This document shows, piece by piece, positions 43,124 through 51,847 of a DNA stretch of 64,000 bases. Source of the DNA: Chloroflexota bacterium (lineage in GTDB: Bacteria > Chloroflexota > UBA6077 > JACCZL01). Every line of letters starts with the position of its first letter. The stretch's first letter is position 1. The notes under the pieces are model-generated. The model searched no databases and was not told the origin of the DNA. It saw nothing but the letters and a program-made list of their open reading frames with translations. A program made the position numbers and the translations under genes. The DNA is taken from contig JAUJPG010000003.1 in the NCBI GenBank assembly GCA_030447245.1, positions 46,654 to 110,653 on the forward strand, read 5' to 3'.

Positions 43124-44350
43124 TCAGGGTGCCTCGGGCAGCCGTGGTTGGTCCTTGGGCCGATCCGGATGCGAAGCGGGTGAGCGTGGTGGATCGCTGG
43201 CTCGGTCCTCAGCGACCGCCCGAGCCGGCCGCTGCCGAGCCACCCGGAGCAGCGAGTAGGAGGTCGCGAGCCCCACGCCGAACAGCGCGTTGCGGACCAC
43301 CTCGCCGGCCAGGGGAAACAGACCCGACTCGAGCCCGAGCCCCAGGGGGCCGGCGCCGAGGAGTGGCATCAGCACCAGGACCGAGAAGGCCAGCGGAAGT
43401 GCCGAGAAGGCCAGCCCGCGCAGCCACGGTGGGAGTCGCAGCATCGGGACCGCCAGGTGCGAGTAGACGACGCCCCAGACGAACCCGCTGACGACCACGA
43501 TCGCTAGCAGCAGCCCGATGAAGCGAACGCTGTTGCCCTCGGCAAAGCGTTCTGCCGCCTGGTCGAGGAACCGGAGTAGCGCCTGCTCCGGCGGCCCGAC
43601 GTCCAGCGCTCCGAGCAGGTAGAACAGGACGTTGAGGCCCATGCCCATCTGGAGTGTCGCCAGCAAGCCGGCCATCGCGCTCGTCTCGAGCTTTCGGACT
43701 TCCGGCGCCGGCTCGCGAGCGAGCTGACGGACGGCGCCGGCGCGGCGGTACATCACGGCCAGAAACGCGCTGAGCCCGACGAAGAGTACGGCCGTGACGA
43801 CAAGGCGCATGGAGACGCGGACCGCGCCAACCATCTCGAGCGCTTGCGGTCCTGCCCACATGCCGAGGCCGAAGAAGAACACGATGTAGACGAACGACCC
43901 GAGCCCAAACGCCGGCAGGAACGTCCGATACGGCACCCCGAACACGCCCGCGGCGATGACGGTCACGTTCCGCAGGCCCGGGGTGACCCGCCCCAGGGCG
44001 ACGGCAACGGACTGGCGACGCTGCAGCCACGCCTCGGCGCGGTCGAGCTTGGCGCGGTCCAAGCGGACGTAGCGGCCATACCGATGCAGCAGGGGGCGCC
44101 CGCCGCGCGCGCCCAGCCAGTACAGGACCGACCCACCGAGCAGGGTGGCCACCTCGAGCAGGAACAGAGCCCAGATCAGGTTCATGTGGCCCTGCGCCAC
44201 GCGATAGCCGGCGAGCAGCATGGCCAGGTCCCCCGGCAACGGCAGCGGGAAGCCGGTTTCCTCGATGAACAGCCACAGGAAGATGGCCTGATCGTCGTAC
44301 TGATCGATCAGGCCCAGCATGAGCTCCGCCGTTCGGTCCCAGAGCTCCAC
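43124..44350 (-). CDS. DedA family membrane protein with extra C-terminal membrane domain
   Basis: About 408 residues. The N-terminal half is a DedA/SNARE-associated (VTT) domain with FIEETGFPLPLPGDLAMLLA and GRVTPGLRNVTVIAAGVFGV, the two conserved re-entrant segments. Such proteins flip phospholipids or undecaprenyl phosphate. From about residue 210 a second membrane region of four helices (MGMGLNVLFYLLGALDVG; IGLLLAIVVVSGFVWGVVY; LPLAFSVLVLMPLL) is added, not usual for DedA. The C-terminus is charged and Pro-rich. GTG 44350 lies five bases after AGGGG; GTG 44353 is an alternative. Confidence 0.8.
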   Translation of the reverse strand: MELWDRTAELMLGLIDQYDDQAIFLWLFIEETGFPLPLPGDLAMLLAGYRVAQGHMNLIWALFLLEVATLLGGSVLYWLGARGGRPLLHRYGRYVRLDRAKLDRAEAWLQRRQSVAVALGRVTPGLRNVTVIAAGVFGVPYRTFLPAFGLGSFVYIVFFFGLGMWAGPQALEMVGAVRVSMRLVVTAVLFVGLSAFLAVMYRRAGAVRQLAREPAPEVRKLETSAMAGLLATLQMGMGLNVLFYLLGALDVGPPEQALLRFLDQAAERFAEGNSVRFIGLLLAIVVVSGFVWGVVYSHLAVPMLRLPPWLRGLAFSALPLAFSVLVLMPLLGAGPLGLGLESGLFPLAGEVVRNALFGVGLATSYSLLRVARQRPARAVAEDRASDPPRSPASHPDRPKDQPRLPEAP

Positions 44351-44618
44351 CACATCCCCTACACGTGGCGTATCGTGCGAAGTGTACCGCGCCGGGCAGG
44401 CGCAAGCATCCCCGCCAGCCTGACGTAGATCGTCCAGGATGGATACTGCCACAGGCACGAGAGCTTCTGCCTGGACTCGATCACGATCTCCAGCCAGGTG
44501 TTCGCGGCCCGCGGCGCCGTGGCGGCCCAGCGGATCCTGGCGGAGCGGGCCGGGCCCAACCAGGCATCCCCCTGAGGCGGCCCAGCCCGTTGGCGACAGG
44601 TGACGGCGCGCCTCAGGG
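44351..44618. other. intergenic region with a possible gene remnant
   Basis: Around 44370-44560 one minus frame reads ARIRWAATAPRAANTWLEIV, then WQYPSWTIYVRLAG, which looks more protein-like than the rest but has no start or recognisable family. I see no firm gene. Confidence 0.3.
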
Positions 44619-44816
44619 TCAGCGGCGCCAGTAGCGTTGACGACCGAGGTTGAAGGCGAAGACCCAGGCGACCGCGCCGGTCATCAGCCAGAAGAACGAC
44701 ATGAGCAGCTCGGGGGTCAGCGCCATCCGCTCGAAGTGCGGCCACATCCACCAGAGCCCAAAGACCCAGGCCGCCAGCCAGACGAGCATCATCAGGACCC
44801 AGAGTAGGGCCATCAC
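44619..44816 (-). CDS. small two-helix membrane protein next to Nramp-like transporter
   Basis: A 65-residue protein: MMALLWVLMMLVWLAAWVFG then LWWMWPHFERM, and LLMSFFWLMTGAVAWVFAFN, LGRQRYWRR. This gives two transmembrane helices with a short loop and a basic C-terminus. It is 72 bases downstream of the Nramp-like gene on the same strand and separated from it by a strong hairpin. It may be an accessory subunit (inference). Confidence 0.65.
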   Translation of the reverse strand: MMALLWVLMMLVWLAAWVFGLWWMWPHFERMALTPELLMSFFWLMTGAVAWVFAFNLGRQRYWRR

Positions 44817-44845
44817 CCGCGTGTCATCACCCGATCAAGAGCGTC

Positions 44846-44880
44846 CCCGGGCAGCCCCGTGCGAGGCGGGGCTGCCCGGG
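44846..44880. terminator. GC-rich hairpin after the Nramp-like gene
   Basis: CCCGGGCAGCCCC (44846-44858) pairs with GGGGCTGCCCGGG (44868-44880) over 13 bases with a nine-base loop. No T run follows on either strand. It lies between the Nramp-like gene and the small membrane gene and may terminate or stabilise the upstream mRNA. Confidence 0.6.
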
Positions 44881-44888
44881 TCTGGCTG

Positions 44889-46406
44889 CTAGCAGAACAT
44901 CCCGGCCTGCTTGCAGGCTTCACCGGGGAACACCACGACGAACCATACCGCGACCGCGCCGAGGCCGCTGATCACACTGAGCCAGAGCAGCCCGGTATTC
45001 AGCGGGCTGACCCTGAACTCGGCCGGCAGTCGGCTGTTGTTGATCCGCATGATCTGCAACGACCCGATCGACCGCCAGACGATCGAGGCGATCGCGACGA
45101 TCGTCCACAGGATGAACGGCTGGGCGACCGTCACCAGGTAGAACCCGGCGACGACGGCTGTCGTCACGACGACGAAGTACCAGAAGCGGTACGACTTGCC
45201 GCCGGTCCTGCCGGTCACCGCGACCGCGTCGGTCGTGGTGCGTCCGATGTAGGTGTCGTAGAACGGGAACTGGGCGTCGTACAGGGTGATCATGATGACC
45301 AGCAGCATCAGCCAGCCGGCCGCCTGCCCGAGCACGCCCGCGGCGACGGTCGCCATCTGGAGCGGCACCTCGACGCCGGTCGGCACCTGGCCGGTCTGCT
45401 GGAACTGTGGGTTCAGGTAGGCGAGTCCGGCGACCGAGTACAGGTAGGTCATCAACATCCCGCCGATGATCGCCCACCAGAGGATCAGGCTATAGGCGCC
45501 GCCCTTGACCCACTGCTTCATCTTGCCCACTTCTTCGGGGTCGTTGGTGTCCCAACGGAGCTCCTGAGCAGTGATCTTTTCAGGTGGCGCGAGCACGCCG
45601 GTAACCTGCCCCGCGTATCGCCCCATGCCCCAGCCGGCGGCGACGGCCCAGAAGCTGACCCACATCAGACTGCCGCCGGGCTGGTTGTAGAGCGCCAGGG
45701 TGTCGGTCAGCGGCAGAGCCGAGGGATAGCCCTGGGTCAGGAAAGTGATGCCGAGGTAGCCGAGCAGCACCTGGAGGTAGTGCTCGGGTCGCGCCGCGAC
45801 CACCGTGATCGCCAGCACCAGGATGATGTTGCCGACCATGACCACCACGAAGATCTTCTCGAGGGAGGCGTAGGTCCGCGGCGACAAGTAGAACACGAAC
45901 AGCACCAGGAGCAGCGCGAGCACCGCCCAGAAGTACTGGGGCGGCAAATTCGAGCCTGGCAGGAAGGTCTGGGTCGAGATGCCGGTGAAGCGCTGGGCCG
46001 CGACGACCGCGCCGGCCATCCAAGCCGGCCAGGCATACGTCAGGATCGAGGCCACCGCCCAGAACCAGGGCCAGAAGCCGTACGGCTTGAGCTCGTTGGT
46101 GGCCGCGAAGAACGACCGACCGGTGACGCAACTGTACTTGACGCATTCGTAGACGAGCGCGGTCTCGATGACGACCGACACGATCATCAGCCAGTGCATG
46201 TGGAGCGTGCCGCGGGCGCCGATATTCGGCAGCAGGTAGGCCTCGCCGCCGCCGATCGAGATGCCGAAGTTGATCGCCTGCGGGCCCAGCATCGCCAGCA
46301 TGCCGGCCATGGTGATCGGCAACGGATTCGGAACCTTGTGGACCTCGCGCGCGTCGATCACGGCTTCGGGCCCGGTCAGCGCCTCGGATCGAACTGCATC
46401 TGCCAT
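44889..46406 (-). CDS. atypical Nramp-family transporter
   Basis: A 505-residue protein with about twelve transmembrane helices and an Nramp-like start (ITMAGMLAMLGPQAINFGIS). The metal-binding DPGN of helix 1 is replaced by GGGE in IGGGEAYLLPNIG, and no MPH motif is visible at helix 6. Transport of Mn or Fe in the usual way is therefore doubtful. Related proteins in Chloroflexota and Actinobacteria may carry other substrates. It lies next to peptide and amino-acid metabolism genes. The ATG follows AGGGAG. A candidate promoter lies ~300 bases upstream (46687-46715). Confidence 0.75.
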   Translation of the reverse strand: MADAVRSEALTGPEAVIDAREVHKVPNPLPITMAGMLAMLGPQAINFGISIGGGEAYLLPNIGARGTLHMHWLMIVSVVIETALVYECVKYSCVTGRSFFAATNELKPYGFWPWFWAVASILTYAWPAWMAGAVVAAQRFTGISTQTFLPGSNLPPQYFWAVLALLLVLFVFYLSPRTYASLEKIFVVVMVGNIILVLAITVVAARPEHYLQVLLGYLGITFLTQGYPSALPLTDTLALYNQPGGSLMWVSFWAVAAGWGMGRYAGQVTGVLAPPEKITAQELRWDTNDPEEVGKMKQWVKGGAYSLILWWAIIGGMLMTYLYSVAGLAYLNPQFQQTGQVPTGVEVPLQMATVAAGVLGQAAGWLMLLVIMITLYDAQFPFYDTYIGRTTTDAVAVTGRTGGKSYRFWYFVVVTTAVVAGFYLVTVAQPFILWTIVAIASIVWRSIGSLQIMRINNSRLPAEFRVSPLNTGLLWLSVISGLGAVAVWFVVVFPGEACKQAGMFC

Positions 46407-46814
46407 GGAGCGTCTCCCTGTTCGTTGTACTCCGTCGTACTGACGCGCGCCGCCACGCCTGGAAGTAGACCCCGCGAAGATGGAAAAGAAGGACGGTGGA
46501 GCTTGGGACCGGGCGGCGGGTGCGCGCGCCGTGCAGGGGTGTCAACCGCCGCCGAAGGGAATCGGTCAAGGCGGGCCGGGCGGCGGCCGCGCGCGGTTCT
46601 GCGCCGAGCTGAGCGGTCCGATCACAGGACTCCTGCATCCTCGCGAAGAGACTATCGGTGTAAGCCTGAGGCGCGTATTTCGCAAGAGCGTACGCCAGTG
46701 ACTCATGCGTGTCAAGCCAACCGAACCGGACTCGTGTACCGAGGGCGCCTTGCTCGATCGGGTCCCGCGGCTTCGTCGCCACGGACACTCGAACGGGGAA
46801 ATCGACGGACTGGA
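46407..46814 (-). other. intergenic region with promoter and long leader of Nramp-like gene
   Basis: About 400 bases, no gene seen. On the minus strand TTGACA (46715-46710) and TACGCT (46692-46687) are 17 bases apart. The implied leader of ~280 bases could hold regulatory RNA; no family recognised. Confidence 0.4.
46687..46715 (-). promoter_or_regulatory. candidate promoter for Nramp-like gene
   Basis: Perfect -35 TTGACA, 17-base spacer, -10 TACGCT (three of six mismatched in the centre). Start point near 46680. Confidence 0.45.
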
Positions 46815-47555
46815 TCAAGCGGGCTGGTCGAACCGCGCCGGGAGGTCGAGCAGCGAGGAGAGGTCCGCGCCCGGCTGCATCTCCTGGGGGTCGCTGCCAC
46901 GTCGGAACAGCCGGGCGCCGGTCAGACCTTCGAGCCGAAGCTGCCGGTTGCTGCGCCGCAGCCACGCCCCCTCGCGGAGGCCGACGACGGCCACGTCGTT
47001 CTCCTCGAGGAACTCCCGAATGCGCTGCTCGACGGTCTCGCCCATGTGGATCGAGTCCGGGTCGGGGTCGCGATAGTGCGGGTTGATCTGGAACTGGATC
47101 AATTCAAGCGCCTCGAAGGAGGCTGGCTGCACGATCGGCATGTCATTCGTCGTGCGGAGCGACGGACAGGCCATGTTCGTCCCGGCGCTCGAGCCCAGGT
47201 AGCGGAGCGCGCCTGCCTCAACCCGCCGACGGATCGGCTCGATAAGCCCGTGCTGTTGGAGGGCCTTGAGCAGCCGAAAAGTGTTGCCGCCGCCGCAGAA
47301 GAGCACCTCGGCCGACTCGACCGCCACGCGGACGTCGCCGACCGCATGAAGTCCGACGACTGAGACGTCGAGCGGCTGGAGCGCTTCCTGCACGCGCGCC
47401 GTGTAGCCGTCATGGTCGGCCAGGGCGTAGGGGACAAAGTGGATCGTGCGGCGATCACCCAGGAACTGCGCGATGGCTTCGAGTGCGTGCTCGAGGAAGC
47501 CCCGTCCGTGGACGGCCGAGTTGCTGAGGAGCAGGAGCTCGGACGCGATGCTCAC
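46815..47555 (-). CDS. pepE: dipeptidase E (alpha-aspartyl dipeptidase), peptidase family S51
   Basis: A 246-residue class I glutamine-amidotransferase-fold peptidase. The nucleophile Ser is in YLGSSAGTNMACPSLRTTND and is followed by MPIVQP and the His in FQINPHYRDPDPDS, the PepE blocks. FCGGGNTFRLLKALQQ is the other conserved stretch. PepE hydrolyses Asp-X dipeptides in the cytoplasm. GTG 47555 overlaps the AroM stop (GTGA). It is the last gene of the OPT/DUF917/DUF1177/AroM operon, which makes an Asp-containing peptide or a related beta-amide a plausible substrate of the whole pathway. Confidence 0.88.
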   Translation of the reverse strand: MSIASELLLLSNSAVHGRGFLEHALEAIAQFLGDRRTIHFVPYALADHDGYTARVQEALQPLDVSVVGLHAVGDVRVAVESAEVLFCGGGNTFRLLKALQQHGLIEPIRRRVEAGALRYLGSSAGTNMACPSLRTTNDMPIVQPASFEALELIQFQINPHYRDPDPDSIHMGETVEQRIREFLEENDVAVVGLREGAWLRRSNRQLRLEGLTGARLFRRGSDPQEMQPGADLSSLLDLPARFDQPA

Positions 47556-48235
47556 AGTAGCTCGGCAAGGGTGCGCGCCAGAACTGTGCGCGGCAGGATC
47601 ACGGGCACGCCGGCGATGCCGGCCGCCCGCGCCTTCATCGCCCCGGTGAAGCCAATGCAATCGAGCACGACCAGGTCGGCGCGCCACTCCCGCAGCGCCT
47701 CGACGGCCCGCTCCAGCTCGGCGATGTCCGCGTACGGCGAGCCGGCTTCAACGCGGACTTCGGCCCCCACTCCCTGCCAGCGTGTCGTGGCCTGGTCGAT
47801 CTGCAGCGACACCGGCACCACCACGCCCAGGCGCCGCCCGCCGGCCACGCCCGCCACGAAGTGGTGCAGGACGACCTGCGGCTCGAGCAGCAAACGCGAG
47901 CAACGGAAGGCCGGGAACTCGCCGGTGCAGAGCAGGGCGACCGCCTGGGCCCCATCCGCCACCAGCCGATCTACCTGGGCCTGCATCCGGGGCAGGATGT
48001 GGTGCTCGGCGATTCGGACCGAGTGGCCGTCCCGCATGCGCGTCACCAGGACGTAGTCGCCGTCGCGCGGCTCGATCGCCGCTACCTCGGCGGGCGACAG
48101 CCCGTCCAGCGCCCCGCCCTCGACGATCTCGACGCCCGGACCGAGGAGGTCGAGCATCTCCGGCACGACGTCGGTGCGTGGCGACTGCCCGATCGTGATC
48201 GCGCCGATCTTCCGCTTCGGTGTTGTGTGGCTCAT
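47552..48235 (-). CDS. AroM family protein
   Basis: A 227-residue protein. It begins RKIGAITIGQSPRTDVVPEM, the AroM signature, with AIEPRDGDYVLVTRMRDGHS and VALLCTGEFPAF. The C-terminal VVLDCIGFTGAMKA resembles Asp/Glu racemase-type folds, and the Cys in LLCTGEF and LDCIGF could be a catalytic pair. AroM was named for its position in an E. coli aro operon and has no proven activity. Here it lies between DUF1177 and PepE, overlapping PepE by four bases. A racemase or isomerase role on an amino-acid derivative is inference. Confidence 0.85.
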   Translation of the reverse strand: MSHTTPKRKIGAITIGQSPRTDVVPEMLDLLGPGVEIVEGGALDGLSPAEVAAIEPRDGDYVLVTRMRDGHSVRIAEHHILPRMQAQVDRLVADGAQAVALLCTGEFPAFRCSRLLLEPQVVLHHFVAGVAGGRRLGVVVPVSLQIDQATTRWQGVGAEVRVEAGSPYADIAELERAVEALREWRADLVVLDCIGFTGAMKARAAGIAGVPVILPRTVLARTLAELL

Positions 48236-48267
48236 TGGTGCTGCCCTCATTGGTCCTTCGCCCGGGC

Positions 48268-49206
48268 CTACGCGCGGCGCCCTGGCGTCTGCAAGTGGGT
48301 CATGTCGCCGTACAGCTCGCGCAGCCGCGCGAACTCCTCATCGTCATCGAAGTGGCAGGCCCCCGCCCCGAACGCCTTCGCCACCTCGAGGCAGAAGCGG
48401 ACTGCCAGCTCGACGTCGCCCAGGTGGGACGCGCCGGTCGCGGAGCCGGCCACCGGCAGCTCGGTCGTGATCGCCACCCCTACCACCGGCGCCGGTGTCG
48501 CCGTGGCCGGCTGGAGGATGCTGTTCAGGTGAAACAGGCCATTGCCGTAGGGCGTGATGTCCTGGGTGGTAATCGCGAACACCGCCGGATGGCTGCCGGT
48601 CACGGTCTGCATCAGGCCGAGCAGGTCCTCGCTGACCCGTAGGATGTAGCCCTGTTTGACCGTCGGCGAGATCGCGAATCCGCGCCGGTTAATGATTCGG
48701 TTGCCCTTGGTCGCGTCGATGGAGAGGATCGCGTCCATCCGCTCGTCGACCTCCTGCCGATTCATCAGGGCCATGTCGACGGGCGAGCCCATGAACGGCA
48801 CCGGCTCGTGCGGCTGGGTCGGCGCGTTGGGACAGATGTGGGTGGCCACAATCACGTCGCCCGGCAGGACGTCACCATTCTGCCGCATCACGCCGAGCTT
48901 GAGGGCGGAGGCGACCGCGGCGAGGGCGCCGTCACCGTCCGAGACGAAGCCGATCCGCTCGGGGCGAGCCCCGAGCCCGCCGAGTCGACCGATGATGCCC
49001 AGGGTTGGCGCGTCACCGCCGGCCGCCTTGCCCCGGCTGCCGGGGATCAGCGCCCTGATGAAGTCGGTCGAACCCTTGTCGCCCTGGACCCGCTCGGTGG
49101 CGACGTCGTCGAGTCCGTTCTGGCGTAGGAGCTGGGCTACCCGCGCGCCGTCCGCGCGGGCGCTGTCGAGCAGGTCGAAGCTGTCGAGAACTTGTCGCCA
49201 GGCCAT
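48268..49206 (-). CDS. DUF1177 domain-containing protein
   Basis: A 312-residue protein matching the DUF1177 family over its full length. Blocks include RQVLDSFDLLDSARADGARV, GIIGRLGGLGARPERIGFVS, IVATHICPNAPTQPHEPVPF and ITTQDITPYGNGLFHLNS. The fold is thought to be M20/M42-like amidohydrolase or peptidase, but no activity is established to my knowledge. His and Asp in VATHICPNAP and VSDGDGA could bind metal. ATG 49206 has GGAGAGC upstream within a tandem 55-base duplication that repeats its start region. Adjacent AroM follows after 32 bases. Confidence 0.85.
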   Translation of the reverse strand: MAWRQVLDSFDLLDSARADGARVAQLLRQNGLDDVATERVQGDKGSTDFIRALIPGSRGKAAGGDAPTLGIIGRLGGLGARPERIGFVSDGDGALAAVASALKLGVMRQNGDVLPGDVIVATHICPNAPTQPHEPVPFMGSPVDMALMNRQEVDERMDAILSIDATKGNRIINRRGFAISPTVKQGYILRVSEDLLGLMQTVTGSHPAVFAITTQDITPYGNGLFHLNSILQPATATPAPVVGVAITTELPVAGSATGASHLGDVELAVRFCLEVAKAFGAGACHFDDDEEFARLRELYGDMTHLQTPGRRA

Positions 49207-49307
49207 GTCATGCTCTCCAGGCGATTGTCGGCGGCCACGGGCCGCTAGGTGTCCAGGCCATGTCATGCTCTCCAGGCGATTGTCGGCGGCCACGGGCCGC
49301 TAGGTGT
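49198..49307. repeat. perfect 55-base tandem duplication at DUF917/DUF1177 junction
   Basis: The 55 bases at 49198-49252 recur exactly at 49253-49307. Each copy contains the DUF917 stop region, a GGAGAG ribosome site and an ATGGCCTGG start. The outer copy supplies the end of DUF917; the inner copy supplies the start of DUF1177. The first start would give only a short peptide. Confidence 0.9.
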
Positions 49308-50469
49308 AGCGAACGACCTCGCGGCCGGTCGCCTGCTCGATCGAGCGTAGCAGCTCCGGGTCACGCATGCTGGCGCCGAGGATCAGGTGCTGCCGGTGGA
49401 CATGGAGCACCGCGACCCGTTTCCCGACCGCCACTTCGGCCGAGGAGAGCGGCTGACCGGTCGTCAAGTCGAACGTCGCCAGCAGGTCGGGGAAGGTGCC
49501 GACCCGCTGGGCCGGGCCGTCAGGATCGGGGCCGACCAGGTCCAGGCTAACATACTCGTTCCAGAAGGCGAGCTCCGCGACCTGGCGCTCGTCGGCCCGC
49601 ACCCTGATCAGGCCCACGTCGAGGCCACCGACCGTCTCGAGCCGAACGTCGACGACCTCGCCGCGAGCGACCACCTCGCCGTGCAGTGCCTCACGGGCAG
49701 CCTCTACCGTCGCCTCGGGGCCGGCGCCCCGGCTCGCCAGCATCGCACGGCCGATCGTCATAGACTGCCGGATCGCGCCGGGCGCGGCGTGCTCGCGGGC
49801 ATAGCTCGCGGCTACCGGGTTCCTCGCTACGGCAACGAGCCCGCCGGCCTGGATCGACGCCTGGAGCACCAGGGACGCCGCCTGCTCCAGACTACCCCGC
49901 GTGAAGAGCTCGACGTACCGGCCGGCCTCTGGATCGCCCCCGGCCGCCGCCTGCAGCGAGACGTACTCCGGGACACGGTGCAGGCCCATCGACCCCATCA
50001 CGCCAGTGGGATGCGCCCGCCCGTTGCAAGGCGCGTCGACCACCGGGAGGCCGAGCACCGCCGCCTGGAGCCACCCGTTGACGGTCGCACTCCCGCCACA
50101 CTCATTGGTGATCAGGCCATCGATCCGGATCTCACCGCGCTGGACGAGCAGCTCGACCGTTCGCACGTAGTGGATTGGTAGAACCCGCTGCGCCGTAGCA
50201 GCGGGAGCCCCCACGGCGGACATGGTCACCAGGACGGCATCCGGAGGCAGATCGTCGATCTCGACGAGCCGTGGAACGCCCATCTCGACGGCCAGCAGGC
50301 CATTGCGGCGGCCCGCCTCGATGGTGCCCCCGCCGCCACCGCCGAGCACGGCCCCGCCAAGGACAGCCGCCTCGACGGCGCCCGCGTCCAACGCTCTCCC
50401 ATTGACGGAGCGATGGCCCCCACCGGGCGCGCTCGGACCGATTGGCGGCGTGACGGATGGTGCATCTGT
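49300..50469 (-). CDS. DUF917 family protein
   Basis: A 389-residue protein. It reads AVEAAVLGGAVLGGGGGGTI near the N-terminus, then VLVTMSAVGAPAATAQRVLP, GLITNECGGSATVNGWLQAA and the invariant VDAPCNGRAHPTGVMGSMGL block. FDLTTGQPLSSAEVAVGKRV closes the C-terminal beta domain. DUF917 proteins are often annotated next to hydantoinases and OPT or permease genes and may act on hydantoin- or lactam-like amino-acid derivatives; activity is unproven. ATG 50469 is preceded by GGAGGAGAG. It sits in the middle of the operon. Confidence 0.88.
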   Translation of the reverse strand, partial: TDAPSVTPPIGPSAPGGGHRSVNGRALDAGAVEAAVLGGAVLGGGGGGTIEAGRRNGLLAVEMGVPRLVEIDDLPPDAVLVTMSAVGAPAATAQRVLPIHYVRTVELLVQRGEIRIDGLITNECGGSATVNGWLQAAVLGLPVVDAPCNGRAHPTGVMGSMGLHRVPEYVSLQAAAGGDPEAGRYVELFTRGSLEQAASLVLQASIQAGGLVAVARNPVAASYAREHAAPGAIRQSMTIGRAMLASRGAGPEATVEAAREALHGEVVARGEVVDVRLETVGGLDVGLIRVRADERQVAELAFWNEYVSLDLVGPDPDGPAQRVGTFPDLLATFDLTTGQPLSSAEVAVGKRVAVLHVHRQHLILGASMRDPELLRSIEQATGREVVRYT

Positions 50470-50672
50470 CATCTCGAGCTCTCCTCCAGATCTCGCCACG
50501 CAGCTTCGCGATGAGCCGGCCGAGCACGTGGCCGCTGGCCCGGACGCCGTCGTGCTCGCAGTCGTTGGTGGCTCAGCAGCGAAGCCCGGGAGTACGTACG
50601 CGAATCCATCGGCGAATCCCCTCTTCCTGCGCAGTGGGCCGAGGGCCCAACCCGAGCGTGTCGTCGGGCCGA

Positions 50673-51737
50673 TCAGTACCCCGGCACGTCGAGCTCGCGG
50701 CAGATGGTCACCAGATCCGGGTGCACGTACCTTCCCTCCTCCTCGATAGCGACGCCGTCGACAAGGATCGACGGGCTCTGCATGCTCCCGTCCGTGTGCG
50801 CGGCGGCCACCCAGGCCTCACCGCCGATCCATGCACCCTTGGTGCCGATCCCGAGCTCGACGCAGCCGAAGACGCGCTCGTCCTCGACGATGCGGCCGGT
50901 TGGGCGCGTCACGCCCGGATTGAAGCCGAGCGACCAGTGGGCGACGCGGAACATGTTGGCGTCGCCGTGGCCGTGCATCCAGCGTTTGAAGACCTGCGCG
51001 TCCGGGCCGCCCTCGATCTCGGTGACAACCCCCTCTTTGAGCGTGCAGGTCACCGGCGATCGCAGCAGTCCGAGCTCGTTCGGCGGCCAGATCGCGCCGT
51101 CGAAGACAATTCGGCCGTTCTGGGTCGTTTCGACGGGGTTCCACGAGATCTGGCCGGAGAGCATGACCGCCTCGCCGGGCTTCTCGGCCGGCTTGCCGCG
51201 GAGGTTGACCGGGCGTCCCTGGTTTCGGCCGACGAGGTCGGTGCCGGCCGGGCTGGTGATGCGGACTTCGTCGGCCTGTCCCACCAGGCGGACGAGGGCC
51301 TGGCCGAGCCGCATGACCCCCTGGAAGTCGACTCGGGCGATGGTGTCGACCAGCATCTGGACGTCCATGCCGGTCAGGTTGGCGTAGCGCACGCCGTTGG
51401 CGATCGCCGTTCGGAACGCGTCGCTGTGCATGATGTAGGCAACGGCGAACTCGATCCAGACATCGGCGTTGGCGACGGCGCCGGCCACCGGACTGGGCGG
51501 CTCCATCGCCGAGCTGGGGCGGGTCTCATACCGAACGATCGTCGGCGTCGCGCCGGCCGCGGCGACGGCCTGGGCGGTCGCCTCGGCGACGCGCCAGTCG
51601 GTCGAGGTGTCGGCGGTGATCACGACGTGCTCGCCGGGTCGGACGAGCATGATCTGTTCGACCAGCTTCCGGGTGCCGACTGCGACCTCAAAGCTCAGGT
51701 ACTCGCCTCGCGCCTCGATCCGGCTCACGACTTCCAC
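50673..51737 (-). CDS. M29-like aminopeptidase (leucyl aminopeptidase/AmpT type)
   Basis: A 354-residue protein. It reads VRPGEHVVITADTSTDWRVA, ADVWIEFAVAYIMHSDAFRT, YANLTGMDVQMLVDTIARVD, then ITSPAGTDLVGRNQGRPVNL, WNPVETTQNGRIVFDGAIWP and the metal-site His/Glu-rich WMHGHGDANMFRVAHWSLGF and FGCVELGIG. These are the landmarks of thermophilic metallo-aminopeptidases of family M29 and their short relatives. It should remove N-terminal residues from small peptides in the cytoplasm. GTG 51737 lies downstream of GGGAGCG; GTG 51728 is an alternative. It lies between the OPT transporter and DUF917 in one operon. Confidence 0.82.
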   Translation of the reverse strand: MEVVSRIEARGEYLSFEVAVGTRKLVEQIMLVRPGEHVVITADTSTDWRVAEATAQAVAAAGATPTIVRYETRPSSAMEPPSPVAGAVANADVWIEFAVAYIMHSDAFRTAIANGVRYANLTGMDVQMLVDTIARVDFQGVMRLGQALVRLVGQADEVRITSPAGTDLVGRNQGRPVNLRGKPAEKPGEAVMLSGQISWNPVETTQNGRIVFDGAIWPPNELGLLRSPVTCTLKEGVVTEIEGGPDAQVFKRWMHGHGDANMFRVAHWSLGFNPGVTRPTGRIVEDERVFGCVELGIGTKGAWIGGEAWVAAAHTDGSMQSPSILVDGVAIEEEGRYVHPDLVTICRELDVPGY

Positions 51738-51847
51738 GGACGTCGCTCCCTTCTTCCGACTGTGCCGATCGTCGTGCCGCTTGACGCGACCAAGCTTGCC
51801 CGCGTTGGCGGCGGGAGGCTCGACCTCCCGCCGGGCTCGACGGTTCC

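Noticed and set aside
44859..47363. 834-codon plus frame across the Nramp-like and PepE genes
   Set aside because: Low-complexity antisense translation; the minus strand gives well-conserved proteins.
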